DNA from: Streptomyces sp. cg36
Lineage (GTDB): Bacteria > Actinomycetota > Actinomycetes > Streptomycetales > Streptomycetaceae
NCBI RefSeq assembly: GCF_041080675.1
Contig: NZ_CP163520.1
Span: 8,027,501 to 8,091,500, forward strand
DNA: 64,000 nucleotides
Direction: 5' to 3'
Positions 9,011 to 17,455 of the stretch are shown piece after piece. The notes below the pieces were generated by a model. It worked only from the letters and a program-made list of their open reading frames with translations. It was not told the origin of the DNA and ran no database searches. Position numbers and translations under genes: made by a program. Each line of letters opens with the position of its first letter. Position 1 is the stretch's first letter.

Positions 9011-9845
9011 CCTTGGACAGGACCAGGGCGCTGAGCACGACGAGCAGGATGCCCGCCACCTCGGGGATCAGCCACCATCCGGTACGCACGTGCTCGCCGA
9101 ACACGGTGATGCCCAGGGCGAGGCTGACAGTGGCGTCACCGAGGGTGAGGGCGGGCTGGGAAGCCACGATGGGGCCCGACTCCATCGCGTTGGACAGCAG
9201 GAACAGCGCGCAGCCGCCCGAGGCCGCGAACGCGTACGTCTGCCAGGTGGTGAAGAAGGCGGCCGGACCGTGGGCGCTGAAGGCGTCGGCCGCGTCCTTG
9301 AGCAGCGCGGCGGTCAGGGCGTAACCGATGGCCGCCGCCAGGCCGAACAGGGCCGCGCGGGCCATCCCCCGGGGCCGTGCGAGCGCCGCCGCGGTGGCCG
9401 TGGCCATCAGCCCGCCCGCAGCCACCAGTGTGAGGACCCAGACGAAGGCGCTGGGGCTGTCCGTGCCGGGCACCGGGCGGGCCGCGGTGAGGGCGAGAGC
9501 CGTGCCCGCCGCCATGGCGGCTGCGGCCGGGAGGGCGTGGCGGGGCGGGCGGTGGCGGAAGACGGCGGCGCCGATGAGCAGGGCGAAGGGGAGTTCGAGG
9601 ACGAAGACCGGCTGGACCAGGGCCAGCGAGCCCAGGACCAGCGCCACGGCCTGGCAGGCGCCCGCGCACAGGACGGCGGCGAAACCCCCGAACCAGACCG
9701 GGTGGCGCAGCAGGTCGCGGATGAGCCGCCAGCTGAAGGAGTCGGCGTGTGAGACGGAGCGGGCCGAGACGCGCTGGAGGACTGTTCCGAGTGCGTTGCT
9801 CAGCGCCGCCAAGACCGCGAACAGCACCGCGAGGAAGGTGTCCAT
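8889..9845 (-). CDS. DMT superfamily transporter (EamA-like)
   Basis: A 318-residue membrane protein with about ten hydrophobic helices, running from an N-terminal FLAVLFAVLAALSNALGTVL helix to a last helix with GILLVVLSALVLS. The length and helix pattern fit the drug/metabolite transporter superfamily, in the DMT subgroup common in Streptomyces (NIPA-like, with LQRVSAR after helix 1 and LVQPVFVLELPFALL in the middle). The cytoplasmic C-terminus is rich in Pro, Ala and Ser and looks disordered. No substrate can be inferred. It is monocistronic and convergent with the small frame at 8750. Confidence 0.8.
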   Translation of the reverse strand: MDTFLAVLFAVLAALSNALGTVLQRVSARSVSHADSFSWRLIRDLLRHPVWFGGFAAVLCAGACQAVALVLGSLALVQPVFVLELPFALLIGAAVFRHRPPRHALPAAAAMAAGTALALTAARPVPGTDSPSAFVWVLTLVAAGGLMATATAAALARPRGMARAALFGLAAAIGYALTAALLKDAADAFSAHGPAAFFTTWQTYAFAASGGCALFLLSNAMESGPIVASQPALTLGDATVSLALGITVFGEHVRTGWWLIPEVAGILLVVLSALVLSKVTPPPNPESADPAHSADPASSRPTPPAAPAPHETRSPGDD

Positions 9846-10079
9846 GCCGTGGCTCCCGGGGTGTCGGCCGCACGCCTGGCCCCCTCTGCCCGAGCGGCAC
9901 TCGCGTTCCCGGCCACGCTAGCCGAGCACGATGGCTCGGGCACGCCGTGCGAGAAGGCCGGGGCAAGAACGCGTGGACCCGCGCGGTGCCCTCCTCCGCC
10001 GACCGGGGGAGGGGGACGGTGCCACCGGCCCGCCGCCGGGCGGATACCGCGGATACGCGCGGTCGGAAAGGGTGTGTAC

Positions 10080-10565
10080 ATGAATCGACGAAGCAGCGAC
10101 AGCCTGTCCCGCCGAGGCCGCTCGTGGGCGGCACGTGTGGAGAGTGGTCCCGTGAACGAGCGGGGCGCTGATCCGGCTTTCGCACTCGGTCAGGCGGTGG
10201 CGCCCGGGCCCCGAGGGCGTCACTCGCGCCGCGCGGCCTACGGGCGCAGCGAGGAAGACGTGGCCCTGTCGGTGGCGGGTCCGGTCCGCGTGGACGTCTA
10301 CGAGGTGACGCTCCGCCCGGGCGGGACCACGGGGCCCCATCGCCACAACGGGGAGGTCATCGGGGTCGTCACGGCGGGGGCCCTCACCCACTACGCCCCC
10401 GTGCATCCGGGCGGCATACGCGTCTATGCGGCGGGAGAAGTCGTCCGCGAAGGCAGCGGATACCGGCACGAGGGCGTGAACGAGGGCACGGAGGACCTGG
10501 TCATGTGGGTCATCTACGTCAGCCCGCGGGGACTGCCGCTCACCGAGGCATGTGACGCCCCTTGA
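10080..10565 (+). CDS. Cupin domain protein
   Basis: A 161-residue protein with one cupin barrel. The first cupin motif is seen as GPHRHNGEVIGVVTAG near residues 82-97, giving two histidines and a glutamate as metal ligands. The second part (EGSGYRHEGVNEGTEDLVMW) supplies a further histidine. Such small cupins may be dioxygenases, isomerases or ligand sensors. The ATG at 10080 has GGAAAGGG about 8 bases upstream. A GTG at 10152 is an alternative that would remove a basic N-terminal extension. It lies just upstream of an MFS gene and points the same way, with a likely operator between them, so it may be part of a resistance or sensing unit. Confidence 0.7.
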   Translation: MNRRSSDSLSRRGRSWAARVESGPVNERGADPAFALGQAVAPGPRGRHSRRAAYGRSEEDVALSVAGPVRVDVYEVTLRPGGTTGPHRHNGEVIGVVTAGALTHYAPVHPGGIRVYAAGEVVREGSGYRHEGVNEGTEDLVMWVIYVSPRGLPLTEACDAP

Positions 10566-10657
10566 CGGCAGTGGCGACTCCCGAGGAGGTGTCCACCCGT
10601 CGGGGACCGTTCCCCTGGACGGTTCCTCCGACTGGGGGAGGACGGTGGCATCGCACT

Positions 10658-10690
10658 ATGTCATCATTCAATGACATCACCCGATGACAT
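10658..10690. promoter_or_regulatory. Likely operator of the MFS gene
   Basis: ATGTCAT (10658-10664) and ATGACAT (10671-10677) form a perfect 7-bp inverted repeat with a 6-base spacer. A third ATGACAT follows at 10684-10690, 13 bases downstream. The group lies 18-50 bases before the MFS start and is A/T-rich for this genome, so it may be the binding site of a repressor and part of the promoter. No regulator gene is adjacent. Confidence 0.5.
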
Positions 10691-10707
10691 ACTTGAGGAG
10701 GACCGCC

Positions 10708-12156
10708 ATGAACGGCACCACCGCGACGGCGCAGCCCGCACCGCATCGGCTTCTGGCGCAGTCCCTGATCTTCATGGGCATGTCGCTCGCCGTCATCAGC
10801 AGCCTCGGTGCGCCGCTGATCCCCCAGATCGCCACCAGCTACCACGTCTCGCTCGCCGTCGCGCAGTGGTCACTGACCATCACCCTGCTCGCGGGAGCCA
10901 TCGCCACCCCGGTCTTCGGCCGCCTCGGCGACGGCCCGCACCGTCGCACCGTCACCTACGTCGCGATCGGCGCCGCGCTCGCCGGATGCGTCCTCGCCGC
11001 CCTGCCGCTGGGCTTCACCGAGCTGCTCGTGGGCCGTGCCCTGCAAGGCGTGGGAGTCGCGCTCACCCCCCTGGCCATCGCCACCGCCCGGGACAACCTT
11101 CCCGAGGCGCGTGCGAAGAGCACCGTCTCCATGGTGTCGATCGCCACCGCGGCCGGTGTCGGCCTGGGCTACCCGCTCACCGGCCTCATCGCCCAGGGAC
11201 TCGGCCTGCACGCGGCCTTCTGGTTCGGCGCCCTGATGAGCGCCGGCTCCCTCTTCGCCGCCCGGGCCGTCCTGCCCGCCACCCGCCACCTCACCCACCG
11301 CCCGCTGGACAAGACCGGCGCGCTCCTCCTGGGCCTCGGACTCGCCGGGATCCTGGTGGTCCTCTCCGACGGCGGCACGTGGGGCTGGGCCTCCGTGCGC
11401 GTGATCCTCCTCGCCGTCCTGTCCGTCCTGGTGCTCGCCATCTGGGTGGTGCACGAGCTGCGCACCCGCCACCCGCTGGTCGACCTGCGGGTCGCCCGCA
11501 GCCGCGCCGTCGTCGCCGCCAACGTGATCATCGTGCTGCTCGGCATCGGCCTGTACCTGATGATGTCGCTGGTGACCCGCCTGGCCCAGGCCCCGACCCT
11601 GACCGGGTACGGCTTCGGCGCCTCGATAGCCGTCACCGGCCTCGCCCTGCTGCCCTTCTCGGTGACCAGCGTCCTTGCCAACAAGGGCGAAACCGCCCTC
11701 GGCCGCCGGATGTCCGCACGCCACGTGCTGATCCTGGCCTGCGGCATCTTCCTCCTCTCCCAGATCTGCTTCGCCCTCGCCCACAGCGCCCTGTGGCACA
11801 TGTTCCTGGCGATGGGCGTCATGGGACTCGGCGTCGGCTGCGCCTTCGCCGTCATCCCCAACCTGGTGGTCCGCGCCGTCCCGGCGAACGAGACGGGCAG
11901 CGCGATCAGCTTCAACCAGGTGCTGCGCTGCGTCGGTTACACCATCGGCAGCGCCCTGAGCGCCACGGTCCTGCAGGCCAGCACGCCCGCCGGGAAGCTG
12001 CTGCCGACCTCCGGCGGCTACACCATGGCCTCGCTCGTCGGCATCGCCCTCGCCCTCCTCACGGTCCTGGTGGCAGTGACCCTCGCCCCGCGCCATGCGG
12101 CGGCACGGACCGCGGTCACCCACACCGCCCCCGAGGGGACGCCCGTTGGCCGCTAG
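10708..12156 (+). CDS. MFS transporter (DHA2-like efflux)
   Basis: A 482-residue major facilitator protein. Motif A appears as GRLGDGPHRRTV near residue 64, and the motif C-like region as GVGLGYPLTGLI near residue 145. The length and helix count (about 13-14 by hydrophobicity) fit the DHA2 drug:H+ antiporter group. The ATG at 10708 is chosen because GAGGAGG lies just before it. An earlier in-frame ATG at 10684 would overlap the operator repeats. It is expected to export a hydrophobic drug or metabolite across the inner membrane using the proton gradient. The three ATGACAT-type elements upstream suggest repression by an unlinked regulator. Confidence 0.88.
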   Translation: MNGTTATAQPAPHRLLAQSLIFMGMSLAVISSLGAPLIPQIATSYHVSLAVAQWSLTITLLAGAIATPVFGRLGDGPHRRTVTYVAIGAALAGCVLAALPLGFTELLVGRALQGVGVALTPLAIATARDNLPEARAKSTVSMVSIATAAGVGLGYPLTGLIAQGLGLHAAFWFGALMSAGSLFAARAVLPATRHLTHRPLDKTGALLLGLGLAGILVVLSDGGTWGWASVRVILLAVLSVLVLAIWVVHELRTRHPLVDLRVARSRAVVAANVIIVLLGIGLYLMMSLVTRLAQAPTLTGYGFGASIAVTGLALLPFSVTSVLANKGETALGRRMSARHVLILACGIFLLSQICFALAHSALWHMFLAMGVMGLGVGCAFAVIPNLVVRAVPANETGSAISFNQVLRCVGYTIGSALSATVLQASTPAGKLLPTSGGYTMASLVGIALALLTVLVAVTLAPRHAAARTAVTHTAPEGTPVGR

Positions 12157-12354
12157 CGCGCGACGCCCGGAGGCGGCCGACGGCCGATGCGGCCGGAGAC
12201 CACCGCCGGGCACGCTGATGGTGGCCAAGGGGCAAGGCGCGAAGCAACGAGCGGCAGAGCGCCTCGCCGTCACACGTGCCGCACGCTCGGCCGCCGGGAC
12301 TGACCGCTGACGGGGCAACGCGCCGCCAAACACCTCATGGGAGGACAGGACGCG

Positions 12355-13242
12355 ATGAAGAACACCACCAAGTTCAAGCAACTGCTGCATTCCCCCGAGA
12401 TCCTCGTGATCCCCGTAGCCCACGACCCGCTGGGCGCGCGGATCGTCGAGCAGACCGGATTCTCCGCCGTCGGCTGCGCCGGGTACGCGACGTCGGCCGC
12501 GCTCCTCGGCGCTCCCGACATCGGGCTTCTGACCCTGACGGAGATGGCGGACGCGGTTGCCCGCATGGCCGACGCCGTGGATCTGCCTGTCTGGGCGGAC
12601 GGGGACAACGGCCACGGCAACACCATCAACGTCCGCCGCACCGTCCGGCTGATGGAGCGTGCCGGTGCGGCCTCGCTGATGCTGGAGGACCAGGTGAGCC
12701 CCAAGCGCTGCGGCCACATGGCGGGCAAGTCCGTCGTCCCGGTCGCCGAGTTCATCAGCAAGATCAAGGCGGCGGTCGACGCGCGGGACGACGAGGACTT
12801 CACCATCCTCGCCCGCACGGACGCCCTGGCCGTCGGAGGCGTTTCAGCGGCGGTGGACCGGGCCGCGCGGGCCGTGGAGGCGGGCGCGGACTGGGTGTTC
12901 GTCGAGGCGCCCAGGGATCTCGACCAACTGCGCCGCATCCCCCGCCTCTTCGAGGCCCCGACCCTGGCCAACATGATCCCCGGCGGAGCCACCCCGCTAC
13001 TTCCGGCGGCGGACCTCCAGCAGATGGGCTACGCGGCGGTGGTGTGGCCCACGGCCTTCACGTACACCTACGCCGCCGCGGTCGCCGCAACCGCGAAGGA
13101 ACTGCGCGGCACCGGCATGGTGATGCCGGACCCGGACACCATGGTCTCCTTCGACGAGTTCAGCGACGTGGTGGGGCTGTCCGGAATCCGCGCGACCGAG
13201 AGGCTCGACACAACGGACGAGGGCCGGTCCCAGGACTCCTGA
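12355..13242 (+). CDS. Isocitrate lyase/PEP mutase family enzyme
   Basis: A 295-residue member of the isocitrate lyase/phosphoenolpyruvate mutase superfamily. Seen in order are DPLGARIVEQTGF (residues 24-36), the metal site WADGDNGHGN near 82-91, LEDQ near 111 and PKRCGH near 117-122. The last of these carries the active-site-loop cysteine found in 2-methylisocitrate lyases and oxaloacetate hydrolases. The TIM-barrel enzyme would cleave or rearrange a C-C or P-C bond in a small carboxylic acid. The start at 12355 is set by GGGAGGACAGGA just upstream. An ATG at 12337 lies inside that purine run. Carboxyvinyl-carboxyphosphonate mutase-like annotation is common for this group, but no phosphonate genes are nearby. 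Confidence 0.88.
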   Translation: MKNTTKFKQLLHSPEILVIPVAHDPLGARIVEQTGFSAVGCAGYATSAALLGAPDIGLLTLTEMADAVARMADAVDLPVWADGDNGHGNTINVRRTVRLMERAGAASLMLEDQVSPKRCGHMAGKSVVPVAEFISKIKAAVDARDDEDFTILARTDALAVGGVSAAVDRAARAVEAGADWVFVEAPRDLDQLRRIPRLFEAPTLANMIPGGATPLLPAADLQQMGYAAVVWPTAFTYTYAAAVAATAKELRGTGMVMPDPDTMVSFDEFSDVVGLSGIRATERLDTTDEGRSQDS

Positions 13243-13273
13243 ACGCTGCGGAGGGGGCCGCCGATAGGGCGGG

Positions 13274-13807
13274 TCAGGCCGCGTCAACGGGGGATTCGAC
13301 TTCGGTGGTGGTGATGGGGTTGCCGATCGAGCGGCACCACCAGTCCTCGGGAAGCCGAGCCGGATAGCGAACCCTGTGCTCGCGGAAAACGGACCCCAGT
13401 CGGTCGAGGTCACCGTTCGCGCAGATCTGCCGCAGCATGGGGAACAACGCGTGTTCATCCCGCCAGGCGTGACGTCTGACGCCCAGTTCCAGCGCCCGCA
13501 GACGTGCGTCGAAACCGGGTCGGTCCGGAGTGACGGTGGTGACGGCGTCGAGCAGGACCATGAGCTGGGTGTGCTCGTCCGCCTCCTCGTGCGCGAGTTC
13601 GTCGCCGTGCGGCAGTCCGTGCAGGGCGGGCAGCAGGAAGCGGCGCTCGGCTATGGCATGACGTTCAAGCTCGGCTGCCGCGTGCCGGAGCAGCCGCTCG
13701 TGATGACGGCTATCGGTGGGGGTGCGCCGGATCTCCTCGAAGATCTCAAGAATGCACTGGTGATCCTGAGTCAGTTCGGTGGGCAAGTCGCCGTGTCGCT
13801 GGTCCAT
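13274..13807 (-). CDS. Hemerythrin HHE domain protein
   Basis: A 177-residue four-helix hemerythrin-like protein. Histidines are placed as expected for a diiron site: the DHQCILEIFEEI helix near residue 14, ERHAIAERRFLLP near 49-61, HEEADEHTQL near 73-82 and the ELGVRRHAWRDEHALFP helix near 107-123. Such proteins bind oxygen, NO or iron and often serve in redox sensing. GGAGG lies 5 bases before the ATG at 13807, which excludes the longer upstream reading. The gene converges with the PEP mutase-like gene and is divergent from the M20 gene. Confidence 0.88.
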   Translation of the reverse strand: MDQRHGDLPTELTQDHQCILEIFEEIRRTPTDSRHHERLLRHAAAELERHAIAERRFLLPALHGLPHGDELAHEEADEHTQLMVLLDAVTTVTPDRPGFDARLRALELGVRRHAWRDEHALFPMLRQICANGDLDRLGSVFREHRVRYPARLPEDWWCRSIGNPITTTEVESPVDAA

Positions 13808-14253
13808 GAGTCCTCCAAACGCGCCGCCCGTGCGTGCGCGCGCCGACCGAGTCCGAGGGGATGCCCGGCCTCCACGATGAGCGGCGCACGACGCGCTGGG
13901 CGGCGATGAGACGCACATGTGCGGATCGGGCAGTCTCCAGACTCACCGGGCTGTCCCGGATTCGGGGTCGGCCGATCGGTTGAGTGGCCGGTCAGCAAGG
14001 TCCCCTGAAGGTGTCCGCTGCGGTGATGTCGGCGCAGAGGCAGGCCAGTTGGTGCCAGGCCGTGGCCCGGGGGACCGGACGATCGGGGGACTGTCAATGA
14101 CTCTGCGGCGCTGCACGATGGTGGTGCGGGTGACAGTGCTTCGGCACTGGCTTCCCCGGCCCGGTGGTTCTCTGCGGCGCACGGGCCGGGGAAGGCGCAC
14201 CCCCTCGGGCGCGGGCGATGGCCCGCCCGTCGGTGATGCGGGAGGCGAGGGAG
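13808..14253. other. Intergenic region between divergent genes
   Basis: 446 bases between the hemerythrin and M20 starts. It should hold both promoters. I see no convincing reading frame, repeat or operator here. Confidence 0.5.
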
Positions 14254-15543
14254 ATGAGCTGCGACGAACGGCTCAGGCCGCATGTGCTGGGTGCCGCCCG
14301 AGCGGCGCTGCCCGCCGCACTGGGGCTCTTCCTCGACCTGCACCGCCACCCGGAACTGTCCGGCAAGGAGCAGCGCACCGCCCGCCTGTTCGCGCACGCT
14401 GCCGAAGGCGCGGGGTTCACCACGACCCGGGGTGTCGGCGGACACGGAGTGGTGGCCGTCCTGCGCAATGGCGCGGGGCCCACAGTGCTGGTGCGTACCG
14501 AGCTGGACGCCCTGCCCGTCGGGGAGCGGACCGGGCTCGCCTACGCCAGCCGGGTGCGCCAGACGGGCGCTGACGGGCGGCGCGTCGCGGTGATGCACGC
14601 CTGCGGCCACGACGCGCACATCGCCGCCGTCATCGGTACGGCCCGCGTGCTCGCCGGGCTCAAGGAACAAGAAGCGTGGCGGGGCACAGTCGTCCTGGTC
14701 GCGCAGCCCGCCGAGGAGGCGCTGACGGGTGCGCGCGCCATGCTCGGCGAGGGGCTCTACCGTCATTTTCCCCCTCTCGACGCGGTTCTGGCCCAGCATG
14801 TGGTGCCGTTGCCCGCCGGTGTCCTGGCGTACGCCACCGGGCCGGTCACTGCCGCCGGGGCCAAGGCCCGGGTGTACTTCCGGGGTTCTGGCGGACACGC
14901 GGTGATGCCGTGGAGGTCGCTGAGCCCACTGGAGGTGGCGGCCCGCACCGTCCTGCGGCTGAGATCCGCGATGCCGCCCCATGTGCTGCTCGGCGTCGGC
15001 TCGTTCCGCAGCGGTGACCGGGCGGACGTGTCGCCCGACCGGGCCGTGGTCTCGATCACGGTGCGGACGTTCGACCAGGCGCGGCTCACCGAGGCGCTGG
15101 CGGTCGTCGAGAGCGTCGCCCGTGCCGAGAACGCGCGGATGGCCGGCGCCCAGCCCGTCGAAGTCCATGTCGACGCGTCCGCTCCCCTGCTGAGGAACAC
15201 CCCGGCACTGGAGGCGGAGCTCCGCCAGGCGCACACCGAGGTGTTCGGAGCGGCGCGGGTCACCGCATGCCTTCCTTTCCCGATCCTGGAGGACTTCGCC
15301 TGGTACGGGCCGGCCGGTGAATGGCTCCACGGGGGATCGGGCATCAAGGTGTGTTACTGGTTCGTCGGCTGTGCCGGAGCGCCCCCGGGGCGTTCGGCCC
15401 CGGCCTCGCCCGCACACCTGGCGCAGTGGCCGCCCAACCACTCCCCGTACTTCATCGTGGCCCCCATGCCCACCCTGCGCACGGCGGTCGGCGCGCTGAC
15501 CACGGGCGCGCTGAGCGTATTGGCGGGCCCGGGCCGCGAGTGA
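14254..15543 (+). CDS. M20 family metallopeptidase/amidohydrolase
   Basis: A 429-residue enzyme of the M20D amidohydrolase group (hippurate, N-acyl amino acid and IAA-conjugate hydrolases). Metal ligands fit: RTELDALPV near residue 82, HACGHDAH near 118-125, QPAEEA near 151 and a late His-containing loop. The dimerisation lid domain runs from about residue 205 to 310 with GGHAVMPW at its start. The ATG at 14254 is preceded by the purine run GGGAGGCGAGGGAG. Upstream in-frame ATGs at 14239 and 14164 are less well placed. The second metal-domain half around residue 350-390 contains a Gly/Pro-rich loop (GCAGAPPGRSAPAS), longer than usual. Substrate likely an N-acylated amino acid. Confidence 0.88.
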   Translation: MSCDERLRPHVLGAARAALPAALGLFLDLHRHPELSGKEQRTARLFAHAAEGAGFTTTRGVGGHGVVAVLRNGAGPTVLVRTELDALPVGERTGLAYASRVRQTGADGRRVAVMHACGHDAHIAAVIGTARVLAGLKEQEAWRGTVVLVAQPAEEALTGARAMLGEGLYRHFPPLDAVLAQHVVPLPAGVLAYATGPVTAAGAKARVYFRGSGGHAVMPWRSLSPLEVAARTVLRLRSAMPPHVLLGVGSFRSGDRADVSPDRAVVSITVRTFDQARLTEALAVVESVARAENARMAGAQPVEVHVDASAPLLRNTPALEAELRQAHTEVFGAARVTACLPFPILEDFAWYGPAGEWLHGGSGIKVCYWFVGCAGAPPGRSAPASPAHLAQWPPNHSPYFIVAPMPTLRTAVGALTTGALSVLAGPGRE

Positions 15544-15734
15544 GGGGCGATACCGATCGGTGGAGGCGGTGTGGCCCGGATGCCCGTCCGATCGACCGAC
15601 TCCTGGGAGCTCACATCGCGGCGAGAGTGGGGGTGGCCGCTCCAGAGGTGAAGGAGAGCGGACATTACTTCCAGGATCGGCGCACGCTGGATCTGTGCAC
15701 ACAGGGGTCTGCGCGCCGGGGCAGGACGGTTTCC

Positions 15735-16124
15735 GTGTCGTACAGTCACACCACCCCGAGCTGGGCCGAGTGGATCGCGGCGCGCGCCGCCGTCAAGTGT
15801 CACTGCGGTGAACCTCGCGCGGACCGGTGCCGCGCGCTGTGGTGCGCTTCCTGTCCCTGCCACGCGCCCTTGGCGGAGTCGGTGTTCGGCAGCCCCAAGA
15901 CGCTGTCCGTGGAGATACAGCACCGCCAGGACGGTGCGTGGGCACCCGAGTACTACCTGACGGACATCGCCAGCTTCGTCGGCTCCGAGGAGCTCGGCAC
16001 GGCGATGCTGCAGGAGTGGGTCGCGCGCGCGGGGACGCAGGAGTACGAGGATTTCCGGGCCGTCGTCGCTGACGGCGTGGGCTGGAAGGTCGTGACGCTT
16101 GCACCCGATTCGGCGCGGGGCTGA
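15735..16124 (+). CDS. Conserved hypothetical protein with a cysteine cluster
   Basis: A 129-residue protein starting at GTG 15735 with GCAGGA about 8 bases upstream. Between residues 19 and 42 it has CHC, then C, C, C and CPC, giving seven closely spaced cysteines with histidines that could bind zinc or an iron-sulfur centre. The rest is acidic and mixed alpha/beta (LSVEIQHRQDGAWAPEYYLTDIA). No domain was recognised. It ends just before the very long palindromic terminator shared with the convergent DsbA-like gene. Upstream bases 15544-15734 carry no clear gene. Confidence 0.55.
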   Translation: MSYSHTTPSWAEWIAARAAVKCHCGEPRADRCRALWCASCPCHAPLAESVFGSPKTLSVEIQHRQDGAWAPEYYLTDIASFVGSEELGTAMLQEWVARAGTQEYEDFRAVVADGVGWKVVTLAPDSARG

Positions 16125-16145
16125 GGCTGGGGGAGTGTCGGGAAG

Positions 16146-16201
16146 ACGCAAGGGCTGAGTCCAGGTGCCCGGGCCCGGGCACCTGGACTCAGCCCTTGCG
16201 T
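16146..16201. terminator. 56-bp perfect palindrome, bidirectional terminator
   Basis: Two 28-base arms (16146-16173 and 16174-16201) are exact reverse complements with no spacer, centred on GCCCGGG/CCCGGGC. It separates convergent genes and also encodes the last codons and stop of the DsbA-like gene on the minus strand. There is no T-tract. Confidence 0.8.
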
Positions 16202-17043
16202 GTCTGCTCCGTGCTGGTGACGAGCGCCTTGAAGTCGGTGTCGCTGATGGCGGTTCGGGGGCCCGAGACGAGATTGAGGAGATGACCGTCCAGGAAGACG
16301 GCCGGAGTGCCGGGGCTGCCCGGAAGTTTCGCCTGCTTCCATGCGGTGCTGAGCTGCTTGCCGTTGGCCTCGTCGGTGCCTGCGGCCCAGGGCAGGTAGG
16401 TCCCGTCGTTGACGGCCTTGCGCATCAGGGACTGGTCGAGGCCGGGGACCTCGGCCGCGATGGCGAGGAGCTTGCTGGTGTGGGAGAAGTCGTCGTGCGT
16501 CTCCTCCGGCTGTTGCCGATAGAGCGCGGCGTGGAGCGCCATGAACTTCTGGGTGCCCTGGTCGAGTGCCTCACCTAGCGCGTTGAGCGCTTGGTGGGAG
16601 CCGCTGCCACCGAGGTTGTTGTCGAGGAACGTGGCGATGTGGTAATTGATCTTGTACTTGCCCTCGTCGGCGAGCTGCTGGATCGTCGTGCCCAACGCGC
16701 GTTCGACGATGCCGCAGAACGGGCACCGCGGATCTTCGTAGATGTCGAGGTCGTGACGGGCGGCCGGATCGCCGTAGGTGATGACACTTCCGCCCGTGCC
16801 CGATGCGTGCCGCGGGACGACCAAGGGCCCCTGGTACGCCGCGCCGCTGTCCCTCTTCGCCCGGGAGGACAAGACTCCCAGGAACACACAGGCGATCACG
16901 GCGAGAGTGCCCAGGACGGCGCAGACCGCCATCAGCTGACGCTTCCCACGACGCCTCCTGTCCCGCGCCGCCCGCAGGCGTTCCCGCCCGTTGCTTCCGT
17001 GCGGAGGGTCGACTGCTCTCTTTCTGCGTGGCAGACGCCGCAT
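16189..17043 (-). CDS. Membrane-anchored DsbA-like thioredoxin-fold protein
   Basis: A 284-residue protein. A very basic N-terminal region (residues 1-38) is followed by one membrane helix (about 39-60, LMAVCAVLGTLAVIACVFLG) and an extracytoplasmic thioredoxin-fold domain. The redox motif is CPFC in YEDPRCPFCGIVE near residue 110, and the cis-Pro region is GTPAVFLDG near 250. The inserted helical domain (about 140-230) is DsbA/DsbG-like. It likely oxidises or isomerises disulfides of exported proteins, a role that suits the secreted proteases next door. The ATG at 17043 is chosen because AAAGGA precedes it. Its 3' end lies inside a 56-bp palindrome. Confidence 0.88.
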   Translation of the reverse strand: MRRLPRRKRAVDPPHGSNGRERLRAARDRRRRGKRQLMAVCAVLGTLAVIACVFLGVLSSRAKRDSGAAYQGPLVVPRHASGTGGSVITYGDPAARHDLDIYEDPRCPFCGIVERALGTTIQQLADEGKYKINYHIATFLDNNLGGSGSHQALNALGEALDQGTQKFMALHAALYRQQPEETHDDFSHTSKLLAIAAEVPGLDQSLMRKAVNDGTYLPWAAGTDEANGKQLSTAWKQAKLPGSPGTPAVFLDGHLLNLVSGPRTAISDTDFKALVTSTEQTRKG

Positions 17044-17455
17044 GTCCCGTCCTTTCGTCGACACCGGGACGATGGCTCGTCCGGCCGTCAGGGCCCTTCG
17101 TGAGCCACTTCAGGGCCACGGTGCGCCGAGTCCGGTGGGATGGGGTGTCCGCCGACGGGTGGATGCGGCGGATGGCTGGAGTGTGCTGCCCGGCGTCGGC
17201 TGCGGACGCGCGAAGGCCGCGTCGCCCCGCGCCCAGCCTCCCCATCAGCCGACGGGGTAGGTACGGGCCGCCAGGGCCCGCGCATCTGGGGAGGGGCAGG
17301 CGAAGTACTGCGGGACGAGCGGGCCAGGGCGACCGGATGGGGTATTTCCGCCGTCGATGCGGCGCGCGCGGTTGAACATGCTCCTGCTCATCAGGCTCTT
17401 CTGAGTCGTCAGCCGCGAGCCGGTGGAGCTCGTGGGTGCTACGGAAGGCCATTGG
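17044..17455. other. Intergenic region with divergent promoters
   Basis: 412 bases between the DsbA-like gene and the divergent metalloprotease. It should hold both promoters. Frames here are high-GC artefacts rich in Arg and Pro, and I see no clear operator. Confidence 0.5.
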
